Shown piece after piece: positions 55,173-64,000 of a DNA stretch of 64,000 bases (position 1 is its first letter; each line of letters opens with the position of its first letter). Origin of the DNA: Methanococcus aeolicus Nankai-3. GTDB lineage: Archaea > AGJL01 > Methanococci > Methanococcales > Methanococcaceae. The stretch covers positions 1 to 64,000 of the forward strand of contig NC_009635.1 of assembly GCF_000017185.1 (NCBI RefSeq), in the 5' to 3' direction. A program made the translations under genes and the position numbers. Below the pieces are notes generated by a model, which was given only the letters and a program-made list of their open reading frames with translations, had not been told where the DNA came from and searched no databases.

Positions 55173-57080
55173 TTATTTTAATCTAACGGCATCTAAATTC
55201 ATCGGAGCTCTTGTTTCTTTTTTAAATAATTTATATGCGGCACTAGCTAAATCTATACATTTAGAGGATTCCCCATGAACTGTTAATATTCTATCGGGCA
55301 TAGGTTTTAACTTTCTTAAATATTTTATAAGCTGTCTTCTATCGCTATGTCCTGAAAATCCTTCAAATGTATGAACACTTAAATTTACTTTTACAGCTCT
55401 TGATTTTCCATTTCTATTCATTACTGGGATTTCATTCCAGCCTCTTTGGATTTTTCTTCCCATAGTTCCTTCTGATTGATAACCAACAAATACAATTGCG
55501 TTTCTTTCATCATGAGCCAATGATTTAAAGTATTCTACACTTGGACCGCCGCTAAGCATTCCAGATGTGGTCAATATAATACAGGGCTCATCGCTATCAA
55601 TTATGTTTCGTCTATTGTTGGTATTTCTTACTTTTTTAAATACTTCCGAAAGGAATGGATTATCTCCTTCGTGGAATATCCTATTTCTCATATTTTTTGA
55701 TAAATATTCAGGATATGCTGTATGTATTGCCGTAGCTTCCCAAATCATACCATCTAAATAAACAGGGGCATTAAATATGCCTTGATTATATCCTTCTTCT
55801 AATACCAACATTAATTCCTGTGCCCTACCAATTCCAAATACAGGAATTATAATTTTTCCTTTTCTTTTAATTGTTTCAGCAATTACTTTTAAAAAGTTCT
55901 GTTCTGTTTCTCCTTTATCCGGTAAAACATCATCATAAGCCCCATAGGTAGATTCTATAATTAAAGTTTCTAATCTTGGGAAATTGCATACGGCCGGTTC
56001 CAATAATCGGGAGGCTTCAAATTTTATGTCTCCTGTATATGCTATATTATATAATCCATCTCCGATATGGCAGTGAGCTATTGCTGAACCAAGTATATGC
56101 CCTGCATTATGCATGGTTAATTTTATGGCAGGTGCAACATCGGTTGTTACTCCATAATCAATAGGAATAATATGTTTAACACATTTTTTAATATCTTTTG
56201 AAGAATATGGAACAACTTTTCCTTCTTTTTCAGCAATATCAATATAATCTTTTTGTAAAAGAGTCATTAAATCTCTGGTTGGTTTGGAACAATAAATTGG
56301 ACCATCATATCCATACCTAAAAAGCCCCGGGACAAAACCGCAATGGTCTAAATGAGCGTGAGTAACTACTACGGCATCAATTTCTTCAACTGCAAATTCA
56401 GGAGCATCGAAATGTGGAAAAGCTCTGTCTCCATCCATTGCCACATTTATACCGCAATCAATTAATATTCTACTTTCAGGGGTTTGTAGATAATTACAAG
56501 TTCTACCTACTTCTCGAGCCCCACCTAAAAAAGACATTCTTATCCATGAATCTTCTCTTAATTTAACATCTCTATGTATTACCTTTCCAACTCTCCTAAG
56601 AATTTCTTTTACATCCATTCGTTCCCTGTATAATGTTGCCCTTATGGCATTAACAGTTTCGGATGAAATTGGAGGGGTTCGAACTGGCTTAGGTGCCCAT
56701 TTTATTTCTTTTTTCAATTCTTCTAATGTGCTACCTTCTTTTCCGATTACCAACCCTGGTTTTTTTGATTCTATAATTATTTCTCCAGTATTTGCATCAA
56801 ATATGCAGTTTGTAATTTCGGCATCATCAGGTATAATTTCTAAAATTTTCTTTTTTGCTATTTCTGGCTCCATTAAAACAGAAGGGTCTGGTCTTATGGC
56901 TATCCTTTTTCTAAATAATTTTGCCAATTCTCTTACAAATGTGTTGGAAAAAATCTCTGGATTTTTGGCATATATTACTACTTCGGGTCCTTCAAATTGC
57001 ACATCTGTAATTGCAGCATTTCCTGGTGCTGTTTTCATTACATGATTTTTTATTTCATTTAAAATATCTTCGGCTGACAA
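55173..57080 (-). CDS. fttA: aCPSF1/FttA, KH-domain beta-CASP ribonuclease
   Basis: A 635-residue protein. Two N-terminal KH domains cover about 1-145 (VIGKEGSTLEELKKEI is the second GXXG-type loop); the metallo-beta-lactamase core has FLGGAREVGRTCNY, VVTHAHLDHCGFVP (about 240), AGHILGSA and YTGDIKFE; beta-CASP has FSGHSDRRQ (about 585) and VHGESSKC. In archaea this conserved protein cleaves nascent RNA and terminates transcription at U-rich 3' ends. The start follows AGGAGTTT on the minus strand. It is among the best conserved genes here. Confidence 0.96.
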   Translation of the reverse strand: MSAEDILNEIKNHVMKTAPGNAAITDVQFEGPEVVIYAKNPEIFSNTFVRELAKLFRKRIAIRPDPSVLMEPEIAKKKILEIIPDDAEITNCIFDANTGEIIIESKKPGLVIGKEGSTLEELKKEIKWAPKPVRTPPISSETVNAIRATLYRERMDVKEILRRVGKVIHRDVKLREDSWIRMSFLGGAREVGRTCNYLQTPESRILIDCGINVAMDGDRAFPHFDAPEFAVEEIDAVVVTHAHLDHCGFVPGLFRYGYDGPIYCSKPTRDLMTLLQKDYIDIAEKEGKVVPYSSKDIKKCVKHIIPIDYGVTTDVAPAIKLTMHNAGHILGSAIAHCHIGDGLYNIAYTGDIKFEASRLLEPAVCNFPRLETLIIESTYGAYDDVLPDKGETEQNFLKVIAETIKRKGKIIIPVFGIGRAQELMLVLEEGYNQGIFNAPVYLDGMIWEATAIHTAYPEYLSKNMRNRIFHEGDNPFLSEVFKKVRNTNNRRNIIDSDEPCIILTTSGMLSGGPSVEYFKSLAHDERNAIVFVGYQSEGTMGRKIQRGWNEIPVMNRNGKSRAVKVNLSVHTFEGFSGHSDRRQLIKYLRKLKPMPDRILTVHGESSKCIDLASAAYKLFKKETRAPMNLDAVRLK

Positions 57081-57228
57081 AATAAACTCCTCTATTAAAT
57101 TTATTAAATTATAATCTTGATATAAAATATATATGTTGATATATGTGGTATAAAATATAGGTTAAATTGTAAAATAATAGGTTAATATGTGTATATGTAT
57201 CCATACTTTAATGTAAAATTTAGTATTG

Positions 57229-57390
57229 TAGTATGTTCGAAAAGTTTGTTTATTATATATTACAAAACCGTAGCGAAGGCTATAAAAACTAGAAAAGTTT
57301 TTATTCAAATTTAGTGGTATAAATTTAAATATCCTGTTTATATTGCCTATTGCAATTTATTACTGCAAAGGATTCTCGAACATACCATAT
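57229..57390. repeat. Family B inverted-repeat element, copy in psmB-aCPSF1 gap
   Basis: The left end TAGTATGTTCGAAAAGTTTG and right end GGATTCTCGAACATACCATA are inverted repeats. Inside are modules CCGTAGCGAAGG and AAAAACTAGAAAAGTTTTT, as near 43.97 kb. It lies in the 444-bp gap (57081-57524) upstream of aCPSF1 and downstream of psmB; the rest of the gap is AT-rich with TATA candidates and no gene. Confidence 0.65.
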
Positions 57391-57524
57391 ATTATTATTT
57401 TTTATAATGGTGGTGGTGATAATGCAACAATAGCGCATTATAATATAATAAAAACATAATAAAATGAAAAATAAAATTTTATTTTCTTATTTATGCTTAG
57501 CCTATCTGTTTTATTTTTATTTTC

Positions 57525-58178
57525 TTATTTATATAATATATTGGAGAGCTCCTCTATCTCTTCATCAGAGTATATCTTTACTCCATTTTTGTCAATTACT
57601 GCAAGAGATATGCCATTTCCTGAAAAAGCATCTCTTTTCATGGCAGCAGTTAAAGATTTAATGGCAAGTAATTTTCCCTTATTTATTGTCATATCTTTTT
57701 TATATTCTTCTTCTAACACACCAAATGCCGTAGGCGAACCAGAACCTGTTGCTGTGAATGAGGTTTCCTCATTTAATCCGCCCACTGCATCAAGGGAGAA
57801 TAACTTAGCACCATGAATAGTATCATATCCTCCGATTATTAACTGAATTAAAAAAGGAAAATGTCTGCTACCATGAAGCACATTACTTAAAAGCATAGCA
57901 CATGAATGAGGGGGAATGTTATTTCCAGTTCTTAATTTATATAAATTTGCTTCTGCTGATATTATTCTTACTAAGGACTGAGCATCCCCCACACTTCCAG
58001 CTATTGTCATTGCCATATAGTCATCTATCTTATATAACTTTTTTGCTTCTTTATCGGCAATAAGATTCCCCATGGTTGCTCTTTTATCTGTTGCCAATAC
58101 TATTCCATCATTACAAACTATCCCCACAGTTGTAGTTCCTTTCATGTATTCTTTATATTGGTCGTTATTTGCTATCAT
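57525..58178 (-). CDS. psmB: 20S proteasome beta subunit
   Basis: A 217-residue precursor. Autocleavage is expected between Gly14 and Thr15 (KG/TTTVG), exposing the nucleophile Thr; Asp31 and Lys47 fall at the positions of the catalytic Asp17 and Lys33 of the mature family. GSVGDAQ and ATGSGSP further on are typical. It forms the proteolytic rings inside the alpha rings. TTGAGGGATTAA precedes the ATG. Confidence 0.96.
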   Translation of the reverse strand: MIANNDQYKEYMKGTTTVGIVCNDGIVLATDKRATMGNLIADKEAKKLYKIDDYMAMTIAGSVGDAQSLVRIISAEANLYKLRTGNNIPPHSCAMLLSNVLHGSRHFPFLIQLIIGGYDTIHGAKLFSLDAVGGLNEETSFTATGSGSPTAFGVLEEEYKKDMTINKGKLLAIKSLTAAMKRDAFSGNGISLAVIDKNGVKIYSDEEIEELSNILYK

Positions 58179-58383
58179 TTAATCCCTCAAAATAGTGTTC
58201 TTATTTATTTAATTTATAAAATAGTCATCAGAATAATGTTAAAAATAGGCATAATTTATCTACAATATATGCTTAAATTAATTATAGCTCTTTTATTTCT
58301 TTTACAATATATAACATAATACTCAATATTATTCAATCCTTATCATTTATATACTTTAAGATTTTAGGCGAATCTATATTTAT
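58179..58383. promoter_or_regulatory. psmB upstream region
   Basis: About 200 bp of AT-rich sequence upstream of psmB. On the minus strand, TATAAATGATAAGG and TATATTGTAAAAG-like stretches are TATA candidates, but no single promoter stands out. It merges with repeat copy A7. Confidence 0.35.
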
Positions 58384-58628
58384 CCATAGTCAATCTTTGG
58401 TCTTTTTCAATAAACCGTCTCAAAATCGCAAAGCGATTTTTACGATCGTATAAATTTTTCAGAGAAAAATTTAGAGATGCTATGACGAAAAGCTAAAATC
58501 TCTCCATATTTATCAATAATGAAGAAATTCGTTTACAAAATCTCGAAGAGATTTTATTTACAAAATCCTAAAAGGATTTTGTTTAATAATAAGCCGTATA
58601 AGGGACAGTTATTGAAGATTAACTATAA
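58384..58628. repeat. Family A inverted-repeat element, copy A7, with nested hairpins
   Basis: The ends CCATAGTCAATCTTTGGTC and GTTATTGAAGATTAACTATA are inverted repeats. Nested palindromes are AAAATCGCAAAGCGATTTT, AAATTTTTCAGAGAAAAATTT, AAAATCTCGAAGAGATTTT and AAAATCCTAAAAGGATTTT. It is the reverse-orientation counterpart of A5 (45272-45509), with a different module set. It lies between psmB and hisI. Confidence 0.75.
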
Positions 58629-58722
58629 TGTCGGCGGGAGCTCCCTGTCAATTAAGGCAGGGCACTTCACGGTTTTTCAACATATCCAAATTATTTATCT
58701 ATATTAATATTTAATATAATAT

Positions 58723-59115
58723 TTAATATTTATTTACCATATTTTCCCCCACTATTTCTATATCATTATTTTTAAGATTTAATTTATAATGGAAGCAAGT
58801 ATAATAATTCTCATGACAAGCCCAACCTTTCTGTTCAACCACAAATAATAAAGCGTCTTTATCACAATCGGCATATATTTCTTTTACTTTTTGAACATTT
58901 CCGCTTTCTTCTCCTTTTCTCCAAATTTTATCTCTGCTGGTGGAATAATAATGCATATATCCAGTTTCTAATGTGGTTTTCAATGCTTCTTCATCCATAA
59001 ATGCAGTCATAAGAACGGTTTTATCCTCATCAATGGCAATTGCTATTAATAATTTTTTACCGTCTATATTTCTGAATTTTGGATTTAATTGTTTTATCAT
59101 TTTTTCTATTTCCAT
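58723..59115 (-). CDS. hisI: Phosphoribosyl-AMP cyclohydrolase
   Basis: A 130-residue HisI without the HisE fusion. Motifs: [17 protein letters not shown] (about 36), [18 protein letters not shown] (about 56), and the metal site [10 protein letters not shown] with [10 protein letters not shown] (Cys about 101 and 108). It carries out the third step of histidine synthesis. The start follows GGTAAA on the minus strand. It lies 11 bp downstream of hemA, so the two are co-transcribed though unrelated in pathway. Confidence 0.95.
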
Positions 59116-59126
59116 TTTACCACGAT

Positions 59127-60278
59127 TTATATTTTATTTTTATTTAATTTATTTACAACTCGTTCAATATCTCCTATTGTATCATCATTAACTATATTTA
59201 CAAAATCTGAAATTAGTTTATTGGCAAAAACTTTGGAAAACTTTTCCAATACTACGGTTGGGTCTTTTCCATTTTCTATCATGTTTAGGGCTTTATTCAT
59301 TTCCCTTTTTCTTAGATTTTCGATATATAAATCATAATTTTTAATAGTATTTTCAAATTTAAGTTTTCGTAGTTGTTTTGTTAATACAGACAGTTCCTCT
59401 TCAATAATTTTTTCAACACGGGGTATTTCGTCCTTTCTTTTTTTTAGATTCTCCTCAGATACCATTTTTAAATCGTCAATGGTGTATAATTTAATATTCG
59501 GGAGCTCCATAACATCATCGCTAACATCTCGGGGATTTGCTATATCTATTAATACTTTATATCCTTTGATATTTTTTAATCTATCCTTATCTATTATTGC
59601 ATGGGGAGCTCCTGTGGCACATATAATTATATCGTTGTAATTTATAGCCTCTCCCAATTTGTCAAAATGCACGGCCATACCATTTAATTTTTTTGCAAGG
59701 AGCTCCGCCCGTTCATAGGTTCTATTTGATACCACAATAGCCCGTATATTTTTCTCAATAAGTGCCTTAGCCACCAGCGTAGCTATTTCTCCCGCTCCAA
59801 CTACAAGGATATTTTTATTATTTAATCCTACGGTTTTTTCAGCTAATTGAACGGCGGCACTACCGATGGAGACACAGCCTTTATTTATTTTGGTATTATT
59901 TCTAACTTTTTGCCCTGTGTGTATTGCCTTTAAAAAAATTGTATCCAAATATTTCGTGGTTTTTTTAAGCTCCTTTGCTTTACGATGGCTATTTTTTATT
60001 TGCCCGATTATTTGGTCTTCCCCCACTATCATAGAGTTTAATCCTGACGCCGTTCTTAATAGGTGTTTTATTGCATTGTTAGATTTTATCATTTCAAATT
60101 CAGCAAATTCATTTATATCTATAATTTTGGCATTTTTATCGAAATAAATTTCTATCCTATTACAGGTTTGAACCAATACACAATTATCATATTTTTTATA
60201 AAATTCGTCTTCATCGAACCTTAATTTTTGGAGCTCCGATACAGCATAGTTATTATAATCCGCCCTAAATAAAAGCAT
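59127..60278 (-). CDS. hemA: Glutamyl-tRNA reductase
   Basis: A 383-residue HemA. The catalytic Cys is in [12 protein letters not shown] (about residue 36); [17 protein letters not shown] (about 82), the NADPH-binding [17 protein letters not shown] (about 165) and the C-terminal dimerisation helices follow. It produces glutamate-1-semialdehyde, first committed step to F430, cobamides and siroheme. The frame opens at GTG 60287, but GGTGTG marks ATG 60278 as start. The precorrin-2 dehydrogenase gene is 77 bp upstream on the same strand, separated by (ATT)n. Four GGAGCTCC sites lie within it. Confidence 0.95.
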
Positions 60279-60329
60279 TATACACACCGTAGTTTATTTT
60301 ATTCCTTACTATTCATCATATTTTCATAT

Positions 60330-60353
60330 ATTATTATTATTATTATTATTATT
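60330..60353. repeat. (ATT)n microsatellite
   Basis: About eight copies of ATT lie just after the stop of the precorrin-2 dehydrogenase gene (minus strand) and before hemA. Such runs may vary by slippage; on the transcript they give a U-rich stretch. Confidence 0.7.
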
Positions 60354-60355
60354 TT

Positions 60356-61279
60356 TTATTTAGTATATTTATCAATTAATTCCTTAAATTCTTTTTTAAA
60401 ATTCTCATTTTTTAATAATTTTTCAAATATTTTTTTTCTATCTTTTTGAGATTTTAAATTTATATTATTTTTATTATCAAATCTTTGATTCTTCAAAATG
60501 GCTTTGCCATTTTTACAGTCGTAAAACTTTTCCTCTGGAAAAGTTTGAGATGGTTCAAAAGACGAAGTCTTTTGTGTATCAAATCTTTGATTTGGTTCAA
60601 AAGACGAAGTCTTTTGTGTATCTTTATCCTTTAAAATATCCCTTATTTGTTGCATCATAAAAATATTGTTATCGTTTAAATAATTTTCAACAATTTTCCT
60701 TATTTCTTTTGCGATAAGGGGACTTTTACCTTTTGTATATATTGAAAAATAAACACCATTATTTTCATAACAGGCAGGAATTATGATATTTATATCACTT
60801 TCAAAAGTAGAGGAATTTATTAATTTATTTAGATTTTTTGAAATATTCACAATTCTTTTATTATTTTTTTCATCAATTGCCGTAATAATAATATCATAAT
60901 TTTTTATAATATTTTCTAATTCTTCATTTGATAAATTATTTATGTCTTGTTGTATGAAGTTAATATTTTTAATATCTTTTGTATTATTTAAATTAATGGT
61001 GTCAAATCTTTGATTTCCTGCTCTTTGATTCTTCAAAATGGCTTTGCCATTTTTACAGTCGTAAAACTTTCCCTCTGGAAAAGTTTGAGATGATTCAAAA
61101 GACGAAGTATTTTGTACCCCTATGTGTTTGCATTTATCGTAGATAGTTATTTTTTTAGGAGCTCCTTTTAATATTTTATTAAATCGTCTTTGCCCAACTT
61201 CGCCAAATCCAAAAATACAAACCTTAAAATTATCTAATTTAATGTATAATGGTATAAACGAAGTGTTACCTGTCATCAT
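60356..61279 (-). CDS. Precorrin-2 dehydrogenase/sirohydrochlorin chelatase-like protein with in-frame palindromic insertions
   Basis: A 307-residue CysG(N)/Met8-type protein. The NAD site is FGFGEVGQRRFNKIL (about 21); ITAIDEKNNKR and IIIPACYENNGVYFSIYTKGKSPLIAKEIRK (about 165-195) match the family, which I recall as about 220-230 residues in methanogens. The excess comes from two inserts: residues about 55-92 and 220-266, each with TSSFE...QTFPE-KFYDCKNGKAILKNQR. They are encoded by palindromic repeat DNA at 61001-61116 and 60477-60622. It converts precorrin-2 to sirohydrochlorin, supplying F430 and cobamide synthesis with hemA next door. Confidence 0.88.
   Translation of the reverse strand: MMTGNTSFIPLYIKLDNFKVCIFGFGEVGQRRFNKILKGAPKKITIYDKCKHIGVQNTSSFESSQTFPEGKFYDCKNGKAILKNQRAGNQRFDTINLNNTKDIKNINFIQQDINNLSNEELENIIKNYDIIITAIDEKNNKRIVNISKNLNKLINSSTFESDINIIIPACYENNGVYFSIYTKGKSPLIAKEIRKIVENYLNDNNIFMMQQIRDILKDKDTQKTSSFEPNQRFDTQKTSSFEPSQTFPEEKFYDCKNGKAILKNQRFDNKNNINLKSQKDRKKIFEKLLKNENFKKEFKELIDKYTK
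60477..60622 (-). repeat. Palindromic repeat inserted in frame, copy 1
   Basis: A string of hairpin modules: AAATCTTTGATT, AAAATGGCTTTGCCATTTT, AAAACTTTTCCTCTGGAAAAGTTT and CAAAAGACGAAGTCTTTTG, followed by a duplicate of AAATCTTTGATTTGGTTC plus the last module. The part 60483-60574 matches 61023-61114 with about three differences. Confidence 0.85.
61001..61116 (-). repeat. Palindromic repeat inserted in frame, copy 2
   Basis: Second copy, displaced by exactly 540 bp (180 codons), so both copies are read in the same frame and give nearly the same peptide. It has the same module order as copy 1. Confidence 0.85.
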
Positions 61280-61343
61280 TTTATCCCTGTTATAATTATG
61301 GTATGTACATATTTTATATCCAATTTATTAAAATACACACATA

Positions 61344-62438
61344 TTATTTAAAAGAATTATATAATTTATGAACTTCTTTTGCCGTATTTTTCCAATCAAA
61401 CGATTTTGAAAATATTTCCCCATTTGTTCCCAATTCTTTTCTTAATTTTTTACCGTTGGTTTCATCAATTAGAAATTTTATTCTTAATTTTAATTCATCG
61501 GGGTTATTTGGTTCAATTAAAAATCCATTGTAATTATTTTTTATTAATTCAGGTATGCCTCCAACTTTTGTTCCAATTACTGGTTTTCCACATGCCATGG
61601 CTTCAATGATGGTCATACCTAAACCTTCTGAAATAGATGGAAGTATTAAAAAACTACTATTTTTTATATATTGTGCCACCATTTGCGGATTTTGCCTTCC
61701 CAATAGCTCGATATGTCCTATATTTTCGTTTTTAATTTTATTTTCTATACTGTTGAATAACGGCCCATCACCAATAAATTTAAAATTATAGTCAATATCT
61801 TTTATTACATCAACCAATAAATTTAGTCCTTTCTGGGGAACAAAAGAACCTACAAATATGCCGTAATTGTGGTCTTTATTATTTTCTGTATTGAATAAAT
61901 CAAAATCCACACCATTATAAATTACCGTTGATTTATTTTGATGTTGGGCAGGGAGCTCCTGCTTTAAAAAATTACTAACACATATTAATTTATCTGTATT
62001 ATTTAAAGAATAATTAAAAAAAAGATTTCCAACTGGATTTTTTGAAAGTTTTAAAACATCGCTTCCATGAAGAGTTAATATATTTGGTATATTATATTTT
62101 TTAGATAATTTTGCCCCCAATACGCCTTGCGGGAAAGCATAATGGGGGTGTATTAAATCTATATTATGTTTTTCTATTATATTTTTTCCAATTTTATATC
62201 CTTGTTTTAAATAGGATAATCCTCTAATTTTTTTAATATATGGCACATCTATAACTGTTATATTTAAATCGAGATTTTGGGAAATATTTGTATTTTTATT
62301 TGGCATATCTGATTTGTAATTTAAAATATAAAATTCATAATTACTATCAATATCATTTAAATTTTTTATTAAATTATCTATATGTATAGTTATTCCCCCG
62401 ATAAATGGGTGATATATTGTGGGCAATAATATTTTCAT
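61344..62438 (-). CDS. GT4-family glycosyltransferase
   Basis: A 364-residue GT-B enzyme. The start at ATG 62438 follows CTGGTGTAA; the frame is open to 62477. HPFIGGITIHIDNLIKNL is the N-terminal loop; LHGSDVLKLSKNP (about 125) and the C-terminal SISEGLGMTIIEAMACGKPVIGTKVGGIPELI (about 264-295) with E-x7-E are typical. It probably transfers a sugar to a lipid or glycan carrier for S-layer or pilin glycans; substrates are unknown. It does not share an obvious pathway with its neighbours. Confidence 0.87.
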   Translation of the reverse strand: MKILLPTIYHPFIGGITIHIDNLIKNLNDIDSNYEFYILNYKSDMPNKNTNISQNLDLNITVIDVPYIKKIRGLSYLKQGYKIGKNIIEKHNIDLIHPHYAFPQGVLGAKLSKKYNIPNILTLHGSDVLKLSKNPVGNLFFNYSLNNTDKLICVSNFLKQELPAQHQNKSTVIYNGVDFDLFNTENNKDHNYGIFVGSFVPQKGLNLLVDVIKDIDYNFKFIGDGPLFNSIENKIKNENIGHIELLGRQNPQMVAQYIKNSSFLILPSISEGLGMTIIEAMACGKPVIGTKVGGIPELIKNNYNGFLIEPNNPDELKLRIKFLIDETNGKKLRKELGTNGEIFSKSFDWKNTAKEVHKLYNSFK

Positions 62439-62539
62439 TAAATTACACCAGTGTATGATATATAATGTATATAACAATCATATAATATTGTATAGTTATA
62501 TTTATTTATATTTATTTATAAATATTTAGTTATATATTA

Positions 62540-63148
62540 TTAATTGTAATCCAAATGGTGCTCTTTCCATTCTACAAATAAATAATATTTTTGAGGTTCT
62601 TTTAATTCGGCTTCTATTCTTCTTGCTATTGCATCCATTACATTTCTATGAACTCTCCCCTCTATTTCTTCAAATGTTTTAAATGGTCGGAGCTCCCTTT
62701 CTTCAATTATTTTCCACATTACTGTTTTACCTATTCCAGGGAGTAATTGTAGCATATGCATTCTGTTTGTTATCGGTCCGCAATTATTAATAAATTCTAC
62801 AAATCTATTCTCATTTCTTTTAACTGCTTCTTTGATGACATAAAATAATTCTGTTTTTGCCGTTGGAGTTAATTCTTCGTATTTTATCATTTTTGCTACG
62901 AAATCTACTTTATCTCTTTTATCTTTCCCAATATAAACTCTTTCTGCCAATTCAACTGGACAATCATCTTTTAATATTAATTCCATTAATACAAATTGTT
63001 TTTCTCCAAATGCCTGTGCCAATGGTTTTTTTTGGTGTGCCGGCCTTATATCGTCTGAATACCCATATTCGAGATAATCCAAAATATAGGCATAATCTTC
63101 AAATTTTCGTTTTTTATCCTTTTTATGTCCATAGTTGGTTTTTTTCAT
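62540..63148 (-). CDS. DUF655 family protein
   Basis: A 202-residue basic protein. It has an N-terminal strand-rich part (DYAYILDYLEYGYSDD) and a C-terminal helix-hairpin-helix-like segment (MHMLQLLPGIGKTVMWKIIEEREL, about 133-156), suggesting nucleic-acid binding. In archaea the usual order is L21e, rpoF, DUF655, then a KsgA-type methyltransferase, and rpoF is indeed next upstream here. AATGGTGTCATT precedes the ATG. Confidence 0.88.
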   Translation of the reverse strand: MKKTNYGHKKDKKRKFEDYAYILDYLEYGYSDDIRPAHQKKPLAQAFGEKQFVLMELILKDDCPVELAERVYIGKDKRDKVDFVAKMIKYEELTPTAKTELFYVIKEAVKRNENRFVEFINNCGPITNRMHMLQLLPGIGKTVMWKIIEERELRPFKTFEEIEGRVHRNVMDAIARRIEAELKEPQKYYLFVEWKEHHLDYN

Positions 63149-63219
63149 AATGACACCATTTAAATTTATTAAAGTGGAATATTTATTTTATAATACTGAA
63201 TAGTGTAATTTTCTTAAAA

Positions 63220-63530
63220 TATAGTCCGTTCGAGAACTCTTTGTAGAGATAATATCCCATAATAACAAATTCCTGTATGCCGAATAGTTCAAATATACTA
63301 AATTTTAAATATACTAATCTTTCACGCCCTCAGTATGAACAAATTTGGTAAAAACTTAGGTAATAACTTCGGTTTTTACTACTTTTTGTGATTTGGTAAT
63401 TTTTAATTGCTTAACCTGTTGTGTTTGGCAAATTTTATTGGCCCAACCTTTGGTTTAGCTAATCTATGATTAGCTTAACAAATTCATGTGGGATTCGACT
63501 TTAGAATTTGACTTTTTTGAACACAATATA
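63220..63530. repeat. Family B element, longest copy, between rpoF and DUF655
   Basis: The left end ATAGTCCGTTCGAGAACTCTTTG and the right end TTGACTTTTTTGAACACAATATA are inverted repeats of the B type. The 260 bp between hold modules such as AACCTTTGGTTTAGCTAA and AATCTATGATTAGCTTA. There is no gene in the whole 450-bp gap 63149-63598. Confidence 0.6.
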
Positions 63531-63598
63531 ATTGTAAATTGTAAAAATATAATAAAAAAATAGTATGTAATTATGGTATTTAATCATATTCAATAATA

Positions 63599-63922
63599 TT
63601 ATCTAAATTTAGCACATAAATCCAATATATCTTCCGAGCATTTTGGAATATCGGATTTATAGAATATTAATTTTAAATCTTCGTTATCTTCTGGGAGTAT
63701 GTCTATTATCTTTACTATGGTTTTTTCGTCCAATTCAAGCTTTTTTAACTCCTCAGTGAGCTTTTCTACATCTTCGGCATTTAGTTTTGCAAATCTTTGA
63801 AGATAATCTAATGCACATCCATTTTCATAGGATAATTCATCATCACTTGATTTATTAGACATAAGTTCTTCTGCACTTGATAGTGTAATGTATTTTTGAG
63901 ATATTAACTCATTTCCAATCAT
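63599..63922 (-). CDS. rpoF: RNA polymerase subunit F (Rpb4 homologue)
   Basis: A 107-residue helical protein matching archaeal RpoF: the N-terminal ITLSSAEELMSNK, the tip GCALDYLQRFAKLNAEDVEKLTEELKKL, and a C-terminal HRDC-like segment KTIVKIIDILPEDNEDLKLIF. It pairs with RpoE (Rpb7) as the stalk of RNA polymerase. AGGATGAAATT precedes the ATG. The upstream neighbour, expected to be L21e, lies past the window edge; 63923-64000 shows only AT-rich sequence. Confidence 0.92.
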   Translation of the reverse strand: MIGNELISQKYITLSSAEELMSNKSSDDELSYENGCALDYLQRFAKLNAEDVEKLTEELKKLELDEKTIVKIIDILPEDNEDLKLIFYKSDIPKCSEDILDLCAKFR

Positions 63923-64000
63923 AATTTCATCCTAAAATAAAAATATAGTTAAAATAATATAGCGATAATTAAAATAAACAATATGTCAATCTAATTAATT

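Noticed and set aside
60330-60353. (ATT)n tract as a phase-variation switch for hemA
   Set aside because: It lies 3' of the upstream gene and about 50 bp from the hemA start, not in a coding or clear promoter position; too little to claim a switch.

Overview
The window is an AT-rich (by eye roughly 30% G+C), densely coded archaeal chromosome segment from the Methanococcales. Archaeal markers include SRP19, L10e, RpoF (Rpb4), aCPSF1, a beta proteasome subunit, NurA, RaSEA, ADP-dependent sugar kinase and a split carbamoyl-phosphate synthase. Gene order echoes Methanocaldococcus jannaschii clusters (glycogen/ADP-phosphofructokinase cluster, HMG-CoA cluster). From memory of genome composition a mesophilic Methanococcus such as M. 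aeolicus is the best guess; that is inference. Start codons commonly follow GGTGA or GGTG Shine-Dalgarno sites, and I used these to correct many starts.

Layout. 0.2-4.0 kb: membrane proteins, CorA, SRP19. 4.3-15.2 kb: glycogen and sugar-phosphate metabolism (ADP-dependent kinase, PGI, GT5 glycogen synthase, GT4, GH15, GH57) followed by EngB. 15.6-19.7 kb: L10e, UbiD-like decarboxylase, CbiC, DUF63, DUF190. 19.8-24.9 kb: NurA, then an HTH regulator with HMG-CoA synthase, thiolase, CooT and the DUF35 scaffold (entry to isoprenoid synthesis). 25.1-34.6 kb: HypA, aCPSF2-like nuclease, topoisomerase I, MtnA, AspRS, MIP18-like protein, HisRS, an unknown protein. 34.9-42.5 kb: phosphohexomutase, PurA, ADP-forming acyl-CoA synthetase, phosphoesterase, CbiG, PP-loop ATPase. 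42.6-46.8 kb: decayed IS605-type tnpB, CbiD, PLD-like protein, PyrI. 47.2-53.7 kb: SucC, split CarB, RaSEA, Hsp20. 53.9-63.9 kb: FtsY, aCPSF1, proteasome beta, HisI, HemA, precorrin-2 dehydrogenase, GT4, DUF655, RpoF. No tRNA or rRNA gene was recognised.

The most unusual content is at the DNA level. (1) The palindrome GGAGCTCC occurs about 58 times by my manual count, where base composition predicts far fewer than one; it appears in genes, in several reading frames, and between genes. (2) Two families of short terminal-inverted-repeat elements (called A and B here) are scattered between genes, often ending within a few tens of bases of a start codon. (3) Many 15-20 bp hairpin modules sit inside these elements, between genes, and also in frame inside protein genes: the precorrin-2 dehydrogenase gene carries two large in-frame insertions and mtnA a small one. 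This resembles the protein-coding palindromic elements of Rickettsia, but in an archaeon.

Metabolically the genes cover storage polysaccharide turnover, archaeal isoprenoid synthesis (thiolase, HMG-CoA synthase, UbiD-like decarboxylase), tetrapyrrole and cobamide synthesis (HemA, precorrin-2 dehydrogenase, CbiC, CbiD, CbiG), pyrimidine and purine synthesis, and information processing.
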